DNA of 64,000 nucleotides from Rotaria sp. Silwood1 (lineage: Eukaryota; Rotifera; Eurotatoria; Philodinida; Philodinidae), in contig CAJNOP010000020.1 in the NCBI GenBank assembly GCA_905250075.1, forward strand, positions 2,288,862 through 2,352,861. The letters run 5' to 3'. The notes beneath the pieces were generated by a model, which saw only the letters and a program-made list of their open reading frames with translations, did not search any database and was not told where the DNA came from. Shown one piece after another: positions 1 to 13,018 of the stretch. Position numbers and translations under genes: made by a program. How positions within the stretch are numbered: the first letter of the stretch is position 1; every line of letters begins with the position of its first letter.

Positions 1-1929
1 TGATAAACCAGTTAAACGTATTGTTAATGTTGAACATGTTAAATATTTTAATGCTAATGTTAACATTAAACGATCAAAATGATAACGTTGAAATTGTATT
101 GTATGATGATGTTTAGTATTATATGGTGATAAAACATTTGTTGATGATGTTGAACGTTGTCGAAATGTTGTTGTTAAAAATAAATCTTTTAATGATGCAT
201 ATAATAAATCATTCGTATTTTTTTGTCCACATAAACGTAATTCATTATCAGATAATAAACACATATAACGTATTGCATGTGGACGAATTGGTAATAGAAA
301 ATTTTTTATAATATCTATATAAATAGAAAAGTTTCAGTCATATTAATAATGTAAATGAAGAATCTTTCTGACAATTATCAAAACATAACTGTCTCGTATT
401 TTAATACATGCTTCTGTTACATTGCGGTAGTCGTAATGGAGCGCATGTTGTGCTATAGAAGAACACTGAACAAATGATTTCACGTTGCTTATTGAATAAA
501 AGAAAACATAGAAGCGTACGAAGATGGATAAGAAGAGCATAGGATAGCTCTGTTGATCTATGTTGTTCAACATTGTCAAGAAAGGCTTGATGAATACAAC
601 AAAATTTGAAAGAAACCGAAAAATTTCAAAAATTATTGTAGACACAAGTTATGAAATATAGTCTGAAGATTGCTTCTGCGTTTAGCAATAATACCTAGAA
701 TTACGTTTATATACATATATTCTGATCAGATTGTTGTGTTTTTTTAAGTTAGTCAATAGCTGCATCAGGAAGAAAAGCTTGATCCTTGTGAGAAAAATTT
801 CTCAACTGATACATTGTATTTGAGAAAAGACTGCGTACATCTTTAAATAAATGCCGTAGTATCTCTCAGAAAAAAAATGCTTTTCGAATTTTAACTTGAA
901 ACTTAGCATACAGATAATACTTAACAAGAATAGTGTCTTTTGATATTTGAAGATCATTTCGTTGTTTCTATCTTAAGATACAACTATAGTACAAGCGTGT
1001 CAATGACATCACTGATATATCATCAACGTTTGTCTTCGTACAAAGCCGCAAATCAAAGTTCGAAAATCAATTTTTCCTCCCGAGTATACAGATATGTATT
1101 ATTTTCTTTGGTTCTTATTTTTGTCATTTTCAGGTATTTTGTTCTCACGTTTATGTTTTCTTCCAACTATATTTAGGTTTTTCCTAATTCATTAGTTTAT
1201 GGACTGTACATGATACAAATATTCTGGATTTAACAGTGCTTAATTATTTGGAAGATTCCTTTTGTTACTTCAATGAGAATCTCAAACAATTTGTTTGATT
1301 TCAAGTTCAAATATTTACCTATATTTAAATGATGACGTAAATTAGTCAAAATAACAAATAATGCATGTGCTATTGATAATGGTAACATTCGAGTATTTTT
1401 AGCTGATTCAAATACTTGTCGTATAACAATTAAACCACGATTTTCGCAAAATGAACATATATGTCTATATAAATAAAGTGATACATGATGAGAATCATTA
1501 TTTCCATTGGTATGATTTGATGATAAATTGAAATGACAATATGATGATAAAAATGTTTTAAAATCAGCTGATGCATGTTGCATTTGATAATAAGCAACAT
1601 GATGTGCTAATGATGGATTACGATGTGCAGCTGAATATATTGGTAAATTAAGTGTAAAACAACGAGCTACACATAATAATAAACGTTCTTTTTCTTCTAA
1701 TGTCCATTGACGATATTGACGTTGTTGTTCTTGATCTGTTGTTGTTAATATACTACATATTTGTGTTGATGTATCTGATTCATTTAATTGATTTGAATAA
1801 TCTTCATCATTTAAATTATCAGATACTGTAAATATTTGTAATAAATTTATTATATATAATAATAACCATTCAACAAGAGAGGAAAAACGTTCTATTGTTG
1901 TTGCATCACGACATAAACATGCACATCGA
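1..1929 (-). CDS. USP34-like: USP34-like giant deubiquitinase, internal fragment (two exons)
   Basis: Two minus-strand exons, 1319-1929 and 1-314 (running off the left edge), join in phase across an intron of about 1 kb (315-1318, GT at 1318-1317, AG at 316-315). The join reads HHLNIDIIKNFLLPIRPHAI. The translation then continues through RYMCLLSDNELRLCG and FDRLMLTLALKYLTCSTLTI followed by RLTGLS. I recognise this last part as resembling the helical region upstream of the peptidase domain in USP34 and related giant ubiquitin hydrolases (USP24, USP9X). The catalytic Cys and His boxes are not in the window, so deubiquitinase function is inferred from the family. An acceptor (TTTTAG) precedes residue RCACLCRD at 1929, so more 5' exons should exist, but none is recognisable between 1930 and the next gene on the opposite strand. 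USP24 or USP9X remain alternatives. Confidence 0.62.
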
Positions 1930-3717
1930 CTAAAAGAATGCATATTGAGACAAACAAATACAAAGTTTCTTGATAGGTTTTTTGAAAAACCAAAATTTTT
2001 GGAAGTTTGCATAGGACTTTAAAATCTGAATATATCATTTTGTTTAATCTTCTTTTTTCAAAAATCTTTACAAAAAAATAATAGTTTCTATTAAAAGTTA
2101 TTCGTAAGTAAAAAAAATTGCCCGATGAACTTTGAGTTACTCTTTACTTAAAAATAACAAGCTACCACACCGTTTTTAAACTAAGTTCTATCACTTTCTG
2201 AACATGCTTGAATATACTAACTAATTGATCTTCGCTAGTGCGTCATGTTATATAATCAGAGCAGATAAAAACGAAGATACAAAGAATAACATGATCCATG
2301 TCAAAGCTAGGATTGGTTCGTGATGTGCCTTCTCTATAACATCTTGACCTCTGGTATGAAAGGTGAAATTAATAAGGTCATTTTATTGGTTGTCGTCCGC
2401 CGTTGCAAAATGACCTTTTCCAATGCTTTCACTCTAAAGACATTTACTTGAAGAAAATATGCAAATAGTTCTTAAAATTACAAGTAGCTGATGTACTTGA
2501 ATATAACATAGTCTTGTTTCAAATAACAGAGCTCTAATGAAAATATCTGAATTTTACTCAAAGTACTTGTCCTCACTCTGATTCATGTAAAGATAACGCA
2601 GCTGTCTACGCTATCATATCCAGAATTGATATTAACACTATAAATTTTTCTGGATAAACTACCGATTTGGAGTAATGGTATATAACTCTCATCGTATTGC
2701 ATAAGTTTCTTATCAGCAGGATAAATAACTTGTACTACTGGTTGGAAACAGTGCATGTATAATGTATAGTACTTATGTAATAACGTATGCATCGTAATTC
2801 AATGTCAACAAATATATCTCAATTTTTCTAATCTAATTGAACTCTTCGTCTCAATGTATAACTAAATTGTATCCTCTGGGTTTTTATTCAAATAATATCA
2901 AAATCATTTGTTTCTATATAAGAGAAACTCTGTTATGATTGATAACCTACGTTTGAGGCCAATTACTAACAAATGAAACAAACGTGCAAATATCATCCTT
3001 TTGGAGATCAATTGCTTCAATTAATTCCAATGATGAATCTACATTTAAAAATAGAATTATTTCTAATTAATAAAAAAATAATTATTTATATTTACATTTC
3101 TCCAATATTGGTAACAATGTACTACAAAGAGCACATGGTGGTTGCATTGATATTTATCTATAAAATAATGAAAAATTATATGCACATGTATTATAGGAAT
3201 ATTCTAGAAATAAAATATGAAGACAATCGATAATTTTCCATCTCGAATTTATTTCTTGTCATATTCCAAGTCAAACATTAATATTAATAAATTTAGATAA
3301 ATTCAAAAAAAATTTTTTGAATAAAAAAAGAAAAACTAAACCAAGATACTTCGATTTTATATAATTGTCTTAAAGTTGACAATATTTGTTTGTCGAACAC
3401 ACAAAGAAACTCAGAGTTGAACAACGTTATCTGAGAAAACGGTAAACTATATACCACGAATATAAATTATTCATTTGTTAATTATTAACCATTGAAATTT
3501 CAAATTTTAGTGAGGGACGATTGTATTTTATGAAATAATTTATTTGTTTATATCGAAACAAAATTTTATGCGTTTTTCTTTATGACTTAATTTTTTCCAT
3601 AAATAAAATATCGATAAAAATATATATTATTGAATACAATTAGCGACATCTATAAGCGCGACTTAAATGAGGATTTCATATAATTTTTCGTTATTTATCA
3701 GAAAAGATCTTTTTAAA
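1930..3717. other. Divergent intergenic stretch with no recognised gene
   Basis: AT-rich sequence between two divergent genes that both seem to lack their 5' halves. The minus-strand reading frame at 2583-2792 has no recognisable family and poor coding character. I see no further USP34 or intersectin exons here. An acceptor-like TTTATCAG lies just upstream of the first RhoGEF exon, near 3700. Confidence 0.5.
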
Positions 3718-6700
3718 ATGATGATTAGTACACATCTATCATCACACTCATTTCAATCAATGATAAATGATGAAACTTTATGTGATGATTTAACAACATT
3801 AAATCAAAATTCATCATCATCAATTTTATATCGTACATTAAATATTCATTGTATTAGTCAAGAATATATATTTCGAAGTAAATTTTTTTTTTTTTCTTTT
3901 TTTTTCTTGAAAAAAGTTTTCATTTATTTTAAATTTTTTTGTTCATTTTTGTAATTAAGAAGAAAATTCTTTTCAATTAAATAAAACAGAATTAATTGAC
4001 GAAGAAAAATTAATGTATGAAAATACCAAAAATGAACAAGATTACTCCGAATCATTGAAAAATCTTATTAATTTAACACCAAGAAATATTACAATTATCG
4101 AATTAATTACATCAGAACAACGATTCGTAAATGATATGAAAAATATTTTAAAAGTAATCTATCATCTACTTCAAAATGTGTGCGGTCTATCATAATCTTT
4201 TTTTTCTTTCATAACCATTTTAATTCTGACCTTGTTCATAGATAATCATTATTTGAGCTTTTAGTCTTCGAGTGTCTCTTCAATGTTTCCAACATCAGTT
4301 CGTATACGGAAAAAATAATCTTTCGCTAAGTCGACAAGAAAATTTACTTTTCGGAATCTATTTAATATAAAGTATAGCAAGTTACTTTTCTAGAGCATGT
4401 TTTTATGCTTATTCATGTGTGTTTATTTTCAAATCGATCGATAAAATATAAATTTTACTCATATGTATAAGATGGACCTCAGTGTGGTACAGAACAAACC
4501 AAAATAATAAGTGCCATTTCTCCAAAGTGGTAAACAACTCACTGAAATTTGAGTCTATACTACAGTATATGCTTACTAATCGAATGACGCGATACGTCGA
4601 CCTATTTGTGACTGGAATGTTCTGAAACTTTCGTTCATAGGAGTGTTCTTTTCATAACATATTAAATCTTCAAAAATCACTCATATTTCATAAAAGATTC
4701 ACAAACTCTCGTGTTCTTCAGAAATACATTATCTTCTGACAGAAATATTTCTTTGAGATGGACTTTTTGGAACAATCTTAATCACAAGCAGGCCTTAGTA
4801 AATTGTTTGAAAGTTTGAAGAAAAATCACTTATCCTTTTGGGATCTGTCACATCACACTGAGCTCTACTTTATGCAGAAAGTTTGCTCAAAACTGAATCA
4901 TTGACAAGTTAATGATCTTTAGTGATGTATAGTGTGTAAAACTTGAATAACCAAAATCATTGTGAACTAAAAGTAAGACAATAGATCGGTCTGAACAGAC
5001 CATTGATATATGAAGAAGATCAGTTGCTTATGCATAAGATTATTTTATCAATCGCTCTTCTGAAACTGCTATAAAGAATAAATATTCAAAGGGAACTTCA
5101 AAACGATAGAGAACACTTTTTGAATTCAAAAAGATTCTTAATAGTAATTCTAAAAAATTGATTTCATCCGAAAACTATTATTACATTGAAACTGGATTGT
5201 TGTAGGAAAACATTTGTCATTTGCATTGTTTGAACTTGAAGCATTAAATCGTAAATATTAATATTTGTTAGCTTGTAATAAATAATAATTGATTGAAACA
5301 AACAAAAAAAGCGGAATGCATTTCGGAAACTTTGAGGAAAATGATATCATTTCATAATGAGCCTAAACTAACTGGGATAAGATCTCAGATTATTTAATAT
5401 ATGTATGTATGTATAAGATGATATAGACAACACTATCCGTGTATCCACACAATAGGTTTTATGATGATAATGGGAGTTTGAACAATGTCGCAGTCAATGA
5501 GCACAGAGAGAACAAAATAATATGAGTTCAAAAAATTCATTTACTTTACATTTTATTTATTAGATGCTAGTAAATAAAACTTTTATGATGTGTCTCTCAT
5601 ACTGAATCCTGTTTATTAATATTCACATACACTAGAATACTTTGCTTTTTTTTGTTTGCAGGATATCGAACCGAAATGCTTGCCTAATTTTTTTTGTTCC
5701 TTCGATCTTAATGAGCTTTTTCCGAGCTATTTGCAACCATATCCAATCGAAATTCTATTTGACTCTTTTGATATTTCATTTACCAATATAATAAAATAAA
5801 GAAATTTCTACCGAATTTTTTAGACATATATAACACCAATGTTGGAAAGTAATATTTTATCATCATCTCATATTGATGCACTTTTTCTTAATTGGCCAAG
5901 TTTAACACGTACTCATGAAAAAATTGCTAAGTAAGACTAACTGTCATACTTTTATTTTATAGTTTTACAAACTAATTTATATAGTGCATTATTAACTTCT
6001 TTGAAAACTGAAGGCGAGCAAATATCTATTGGACGAATTTTATGTGAATTTGTAAGTGAAATCAAATTTTTTATTTTTATTCTGTGAAACACGGTCTAAA
6101 AGGTTTGCTTCCTCTCTCTCACAGGACATGATAGATATTGTTGATATACAATGCAGAGTTGTAACCGTTAAAGAATTCTTCCAGTTCATAAAAACCTTTT
6201 TAGAGAGGCAAAAACCGATCGGTTTGTTGGATCATCATTCGTCGGTAACTGGAAAGAACTTCAAAAAACATTCATTTTCATTTTTTTGTACTCCAGTTTT
6301 TACGAATCTCTAAGGACAAATATTGCACTATACTTATTTGTATCTGTTATATTTTCAAAACTGATTACATGATATTTTTATATATAGCGCGCAAAAGAGA
6401 GTAACTTAACTTTTTCATACTACCCTAAAGTTTCTCTCCTAACGACGATTCAAATCTATATTTAGTCTTTACCAAAACATATGATAAAAATGTAGCTCAA
6501 GTAATACAATTTTGATTCTCAAGAAAATGAAAAATACTTCGATCAAAGAAATAAGAAAATGTGACTGAACAGAATACAACAAAAATTATGTCGTAGTTCC
6601 TTCAACAACACTATTTGATTATTGTTATAAGAATAAGCAAACTTGCTCTCAACAAATTTTATTAGAGAAATATAGCATCTCAATAAAGTATGTTCCAACT

Positions 6701-9700
6701 GATTACAGTTCAGAGACCATTACAGACCGTATATCAAAGACATTTGATTATACCATATGAACTGCTTTCTTATTGCATGTCTGTAGAATTAAGTAAGAGA
6801 ATGTGGAAGAAAAGTGTTCGAAAATAGATGGAATTAAAGAATCTCTATATGATAAGAAACATCGTGTTTCACATTTAAATCCTACAGGAATTGTGTTATA
6901 ATATCTTTTTTTCTTAAATAGATTCCTCAGTTAGTTACTGAATATGAAATTTATTTTCGTTTTCATCCAACTGCAATGAAATGTTTTCGTGAACATTTTA
7001 ATATATCTTCAAAATTTCGTGCTTTTATGCAGGTTATATTAATATTTAATTATTTCTTATCATCAATCTAGATTTTGTTTATTTACTTTTTTTTTGTTCC
7101 TATTAGAAAACAAAACAACAAAGTTACGGAATAGGTACAATGGGTGATGCAAATATTTTAACATTACCATTACAACGTATAGCTAAATATCCATTTATGA
7201 TTTATCAAGTATTAATAATCAATATAAAAGAAAATTAAACTTATTTTATATTTTAATAGATTTTAAAAAATACATCAAATAATTATCATGATTATAATCA
7301 ATTACATAATTCATTAAAAAAAGCAAATGAATTACGTGAAACAATAAATAATGCTATTGATGAAGAAATAAATCGAACAAAATTTGAATGGTTACAAAAA
7401 CATGTTGATTGTACAAAAATTAATGAAGTCGAACTTAAAAAAACAAAAATTTTTCATTTTTAAAGTTTTTTTTTTTTCTTCTATTTTTTTAGACAATCAT
7501 ATTTAATTCATTAACTCATTTTGGTGAACAGAGAAAATTATTACATTATAGTCATATAAGATTGGTATAAATTATTTTTCATTAGCAGGTTTTTTTCTGA
7601 TTTATTTAGTTTTCATTATAGTCAAAATCAACAAATAAACTTTTATATGCAATGTTATTTAATGATTTTTTACTTTTAACTCGTATAAAACGACCATTAA
7701 TAACAAAAATTCTTCAAATTATTAATCGTACGACATATAATCATCGACAACAACAAAATCAATATATTTATAGACCATCAATAAAGCAAACAAATATCGA
7801 TTGGTTTGATTCATCTGAAGCTGATCATCTTTATTTAATTGTTTATAAAAAAGTAAATCTTTATTAAAATACAACGAGAAGAAAAATAAATACGAAGAAT
7901 TCTTTCTTTTTATGTATTTAGCCTATCATGTTACATGACATACGCAATGTTGGAATAGTAGAAAATAATTCATTAGCTTTTCAATTTGATTATCATGGTC
8001 ATCAAATGGTTTTCTTTACAAATAATATCAATGAAAGGTAAATAATATTTCAATCATTTATTCATTCATTTTCTTTCTTATATTTCTTGCGGATCGAGAT
8101 TCAAGCTTGTTTAGTACCTTCTTTCATTAAATTCAATTTTGTACTACGATTTCCACATCATTACATCAAAGTTTTAAACGTTTGTCATAGAAGTGCTCGA
8201 TATATTTTCGTCAAGTTATTTGTGGGCATCCAACTGATCTTCTCTTAGTTTCAGCTCATTTCCAGTACGCAACGTTACGTTTCATGTACTGATCTTCACT
8301 TGACATTGTCATTGTTGATTCTAATTAATCTTGCTACTAAATTTGCTATTACAGCATCGTGCCATTATCTCCATGTTACTAGGATAGGTGGCGAGGCCGG
8401 TAATAGGTGTTTTGCTCTGGTTCTTTATCAGTATCCATAACTTGTTCGGATTTAGTCCGATCGAACGGAATTTTTGTATCCCATGGCTAGTGCACCCTAT
8501 ACATGTCTCAAACAAATCGTCTGAAAATGTATACCGTAGAGCCTATCAGATCCATAGTTTTCGAGCCAGGACCCAGGTCTGGAACCAACCCAACCAGCTC
8601 TACTTCAAGAACATGTCTCGATCCCTCACGTTCAGGCAAGAGACGAAGATTGTTTGGTTTGTATATCATGATGGCTTTGGACAGACCCGTTAGTGTAACT
8701 CAGAAAACATTGCTAGGAGGTTGATTTATCTTGTCTTCCTAATGTTTCAATTAAGTTTGAATTTATTGAACTTTTTTTTTTTTTTATTTAGACTTTTATG
8801 GATAAAAAATATTAATGATGCAATACATATTTGTCGTCGACAACGTTTAATTACTTCAATGCTTCGTGCACCAGAATCAAGTAAATTATTATTGTTTAAT
8901 TTATATGCTTTTGATTGGCATGTTTAGATTTGAATTCGACGGCTCATCAACCGATGGGGAAAATATTTATTCGAGAAATTAATGCGACTGATTTACCATT
9001 AATATCATTACAAAAGAATGGTTAGTTTGGAAAATATGATCGAATCTTGCTAAGTAAAGCTGTTCGTGGAATGATATCCTTTGTTTGAGCTCATAATTAG
9101 AAATCATATTTTACATGAAAACTCTAAAATAGTTCGTGTTTGGTTGTGTTCATTTCACTGAATTTTTTGTACGTTGGGAGATACTACGAAAAAACTGCAA
9201 TAAAGAATTTCTGTCTGAAGTTTTTTTTGTCCTATAACAGATCTCATGGTGTTTATTATATCCTGAAACTTAATAGAAACTCATCTGTTTGAGCTGAAAC
9301 TTTCAGAATATAATAAGTGTCATGAGATTTATTCTTGGAGGAATTTTCAAATACAACACTTTATTGCTATTGTTTTTTTTTAATATCTTATAAAATGTTG
9401 AAAATTTAATAGAATGACTAACTCAAGAAGAAAGACTCAAAGACACAAACAGTTTTAGAATTTTCATCTGAACTATGAGGTCAAGCTGATTGCGTCAACT
9501 CGTACTTCTAAGTAGATATTTAAAATGTCTGAAATCATTTCGCGAATTGATTTGAAAAAGAAAAATCTGAATAATGAACTACTATAGTAAACAGTTTTTT
9601 GAAGACAAGATACTAGAATTTTTTTTTGTTTCAATCTATGAGTGATCCATGATCTACTCTCTCAGGAGTGCGTCGAGTGGGTGAGGTAGAGTCAACCCTC

Positions 9701-10884
9701 AATCTCGGTAAATTTCGTTTTTTTTTCGTTTGATGGTTTAGAAAATGTTCTTCCTTTTTAGGTATTACCTTCCTCATAAATCATCCATCCTCTTCTGAAT
9801 TTGACTACTTCGGGACACTCCTATGTAGCAGTTAGCTGAATGATTGAATTGAGTATCTTGAATCATACTTGTTGGATCACTGATCTAGACTGCAGCAACA
9901 AAAGATAGGAAATAGCTTTCTGCAACCAATTTCAATGATAAAGACCATGGTAGAGACAAAAGAAAGAAAAAAAAATGATGAAATGAGCTATTTATATGTC
10001 AACTTGATCACTTGACTCAGACATAAATAGAAAGATTTTAATGGATTATATCGTGATGACATATCCATTAAACAACCTCTTAGAAATATAAGTGACTTCA
10101 TGACTTTAACTCAAGGATTACAACGTATGGCTCAGCAGACAAAATGTTACTTCCAAATTCTGTCGATGGATCAAGTTTGAGATTATCTAAACGGACTACT
10201 TAATTCCCGAAATTGGGTTATGACTAATCCTTCAAGGCTCCGTACTATCATGATTATTGAAATTTCTCTTATGAACATTATTCTATGAACATCTTCATAA
10301 ATACTTAACTAGAGTTGAAATCAAATGATGATTTTTTTTTTGTTATTCATTTCGATCTCGAAGCGATATATAAAAATTACAAACAGATTTTTAATTGGTC
10401 TTGTACTTCTACTTTCGATTGAAAATAAAAACAATAATATATTTAGGTCATAATCCGTATTGTATAATCGAAATGAATGAATATCAACGTCAAACAACAC
10501 CTGTTCTTTGTGATGCATTGAATTTACAATGGAATGTTTTATTTCGATTTTTTATTTGTGATATAAATAATGATATTATTAAATGTTCTATCTATAATCG
10601 ATCTAAATTTACAAAAGATCGTAAGATTATTAACATTGATTTGAAATTTTTTTTGTTTTATTATTCAATTATTCTTAGGTCTTCTTGGTTCAATTGAAAT
10701 TCCTTTAAGATTATTAATTAAACAAGGCATTCAACAAGAAGATTCATCATCAATTTATTCATTAGAAAAAAATAAAATGTCTGAAATGTCATCATCAAAT
10801 TGGAAGATGCGCACATTTTATCTTGAACATTCATCAAATAATTCACAATTATCTATTAAATATATTGTTTATTTGAATGAATAA
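3718..10884 (+). CDS. ITSN-like: Intersectin-like RhoGEF: DH-PH-C2 module without EH/SH3 domains
   Basis: Fourteen exons fit in phase: 3718-3877, 3960-4153, 5824-5930, 5985-6051, 6922-7032, 7107-7208, 7260-7427, 7493-7564, 7622-7852, 7922-8037, 8792-8880, 8928-9020, 10447-10620 and 10679-10884, giving 629 aa. The DH domain covers roughly residues 100-310, with ELITSEQRFVNDMKNILK at its start and LPLQRIAKYPFMIYQ as the conserved helix. A PH domain follows (KLLYAMLFNDFLLLTRIK to WIKNINDAIHICRRQ), then a C2 domain (GKIFIREINATDLPL, HNPYCIIEMNEYQRQTTP, LNLQWN, LLGSIEIPL). DH-PH-C2 at the C terminus is the arrangement of long intersectin, a Cdc42 exchange factor in endocytosis. The EH, coiled-coil and SH3 parts are absent. 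The start is uncertain: ATG at 3718, or 3667, or an unseen upstream exon joined at the TTTATCAG acceptor. Several introns exceed 700 bp (4154-5823, 6052-6921, 8038-8791, 9021-10446). Confidence 0.82.
8370..8715. other. Less AT-rich block inside a RhoGEF intron
   Basis: Within the 8038-8791 intron this stretch is visibly richer in G and C than its surroundings and is open in more than one frame. Two overlapping plus-strand frames run through 8388-8724 and a minus-strand frame runs 8515-8321. None of the translations is a family I recognise. It may be a mobile-element remnant or foreign DNA; no terminal repeats were found. Confidence 0.4.
9048..9522. repeat. Decayed long foldback repeat in RhoGEF intron
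   Basis: The two halves are imperfect reverse complements around a centre near 9283. Examples are atctcatggtgtttattata (left) against the reverse complement of tataataagtgtcatgagat (right), and catgaaaactctaaaatag against the reverse complement of ctgttttagaattttcatc. The pairing extends outward with increasing divergence to about 9048 and 9522. There is no open reading frame of note. It resembles a non-autonomous foldback or MITE-type element. Confidence 0.65.
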
Positions 10885-13018
10885 TACTATTACAAAGAAA
10901 AAAAACTGTTTCTTTTATCCGTTTATTGTTGTGCTCGTGTGAAACATTGTCTTATTATTATTTTTTTGTTTTGCTATTAATTATTTTTTTTTTGGTGTTT
11001 TATTTCTTTATCATTTCATTGTTGTGCCTGATTTTTCTTTTAACTTCTAGTTAGTACAATTGCGTTCGTATAACAGAAAAACATAAATGAAAATTAAATT
11101 CTTTGGTTCTTTATCTATAGCCATATATGTGCTTGATTTATTGTTATCATAGTTCAACATTTTATGTAAAACAAAAATATAAATTTTTGTATATGATTCT
11201 TAGGAATCGTTTATAAAATTATAGAAAAAAATTAATTTACAAATTCAAAACTAGATATCTTTTTTTAGCACTTAATCATAGTTACAATTTCTTTTGTATG
11301 CATTTAATTCAGGATCTATTAGCATTGATTATAATAATTTTCTAAGAAAAAGTCAAGACATAAACATCACGGAACGGAAGGCGAAGGAGATGCAAAAAAA
11401 TTCAAGAAAAAAGAAAATATGTGAGTATCTAGATGTGTTGGTGCATGAATGCGTTGAATCACGCAATGCTGTGAACACAGCTATATATATCTGACGATGA
11501 TCACGCTATATATATAATTAGAAAATTATCGAACGTAAGTCATGCTATATTGAAGATAATGTATCATGAGATCAAGAGTACTCAATGATAACCGAGTCAA
11601 CGAGGGTTATCTCGATAATAATATAGACTGATTGGATTTTTAGCATAGATAATAGTTCAACTGTATTTCGATTTGTATGACACATCTATCGGTACGATAA
11701 ATTATTAATCTGTTTGTTCTAGTTTAATTTAGAGTATCACATAGGATATAAATTTCTAAAAGCTTTTATAAAGTTAATATGTAATAATATATTTAACGAA
11801 AGTAAATTGAATATTATTTTATATAAAATTTATAAAATATTCTTATCGTATTTCTTCACAAAAGGCTTTTCAATGGTTGTAATGATTTACTAATAAAATT
11901 AAAAAAAAAGAGATATTCACTTTGTTGTTTAAAAATAAACCGAAAAGACAAAGAACTTTTTAGAACGAGTTTCCGTCTGTATATAATATGGTTCCTGACA
12001 TGTGAAAATGGGAAATCATTCGATAGAATAACTTCTTTTGTTTTCTATCTTATCATGTCATTTATAAAATAATGAAGTGAATTAGATTTCAAAGCTATCA
12101 TTAAAAAATACGACTCTATAATTTTGATCGAATGTCCTGTTTAAATAAATTTTAGACAAAGTTTTAAATGAACTCTATTTATATTTGCATAGACTGAAAA
12201 TCATACCATTTAATAATATAAACAAAAGTATAAAAACGACTCAAACTCAAAATCTATCATATTCTTTTATATCATTTTTATAAAATCAAGTCCTATTTAG
12301 ATTATCCCCCATACTCTTCTAAAATGATAAAAAAAGACAACTTCCAATACTTCTTTGTTCATTGTCGTCAATAAATAATGTTTAGCCATTTTATTTTCAA
12401 TTACATTACAGATGCAGATCATCACTTTATTTAAATATCATTCAAAGAATTGCTAATAACGAAAAAATCTATAACTTTTGTTTTATACCCCAAGGATTTT
12501 ATTGTACACGGAAATCTCGATAAATATATTATATTTTCTTATTCATGGGCACACAATACATCGAGATTTTTTCTCAAGCGTAAAAAATATTCTTGTCAAT
12601 TCAATTTAGTTCTTTTGTTTTATTTCTTTTAAAAAAGAAAAGACCAAGTCTGTCAAGTTCAATTAAATAAATGAGAACATTTTCTTTTTGTTCGTCTATT
12701 TTTAGCATTAAATGGGTTTTTTTACATTTTACCCAAAATTATTCTATAGACTAGAGGGTCTCTTCAGTCAATCATAATTTGACAATTTTCTTTTTTGAAA
12801 GTATATATAATATATCTTACGGGCTCTTCGTCATTAAGCATGAGAGAAAACGAACGCAAAATACAAGTTCAATCTAGGTTATAATAACAAATTGAAATAA
12901 GTGTAACAGTCATCTAGGATAATTATATTTTAGAATAAAGAACTTTTTTCAAATTTATTTTGAAATACATCAATAATAATTATATATACAAATATTATTT
13001 GTTCCTTTTTTATTTCTT
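10885..13018. other. AT-rich intergenic region between convergent genes
   Basis: Contains the 3' flank of the RhoGEF gene and the 3' flank of the TP53I11-like gene. It is rich in homopolymer A/T runs and short TA repeats (for example around 11480-11515). The reading frames at 11294-11494 and 12450-12632 have no recognisable family and no splice support. I see no gene in it. Confidence 0.6.

Noticed and set aside
123-311. 62-aa plus-strand reading frame at the left edge
   Set aside because: It is the shadow of the USP34-like exon on the minus strand.
4154-5823. Possible foldback in the 1.7-kb RhoGEF intron
   Set aside because: One short pair near 4435 and 5055 (cgatcgataaaata and partner) was seen, but it did not extend, so chance similarity is likely.
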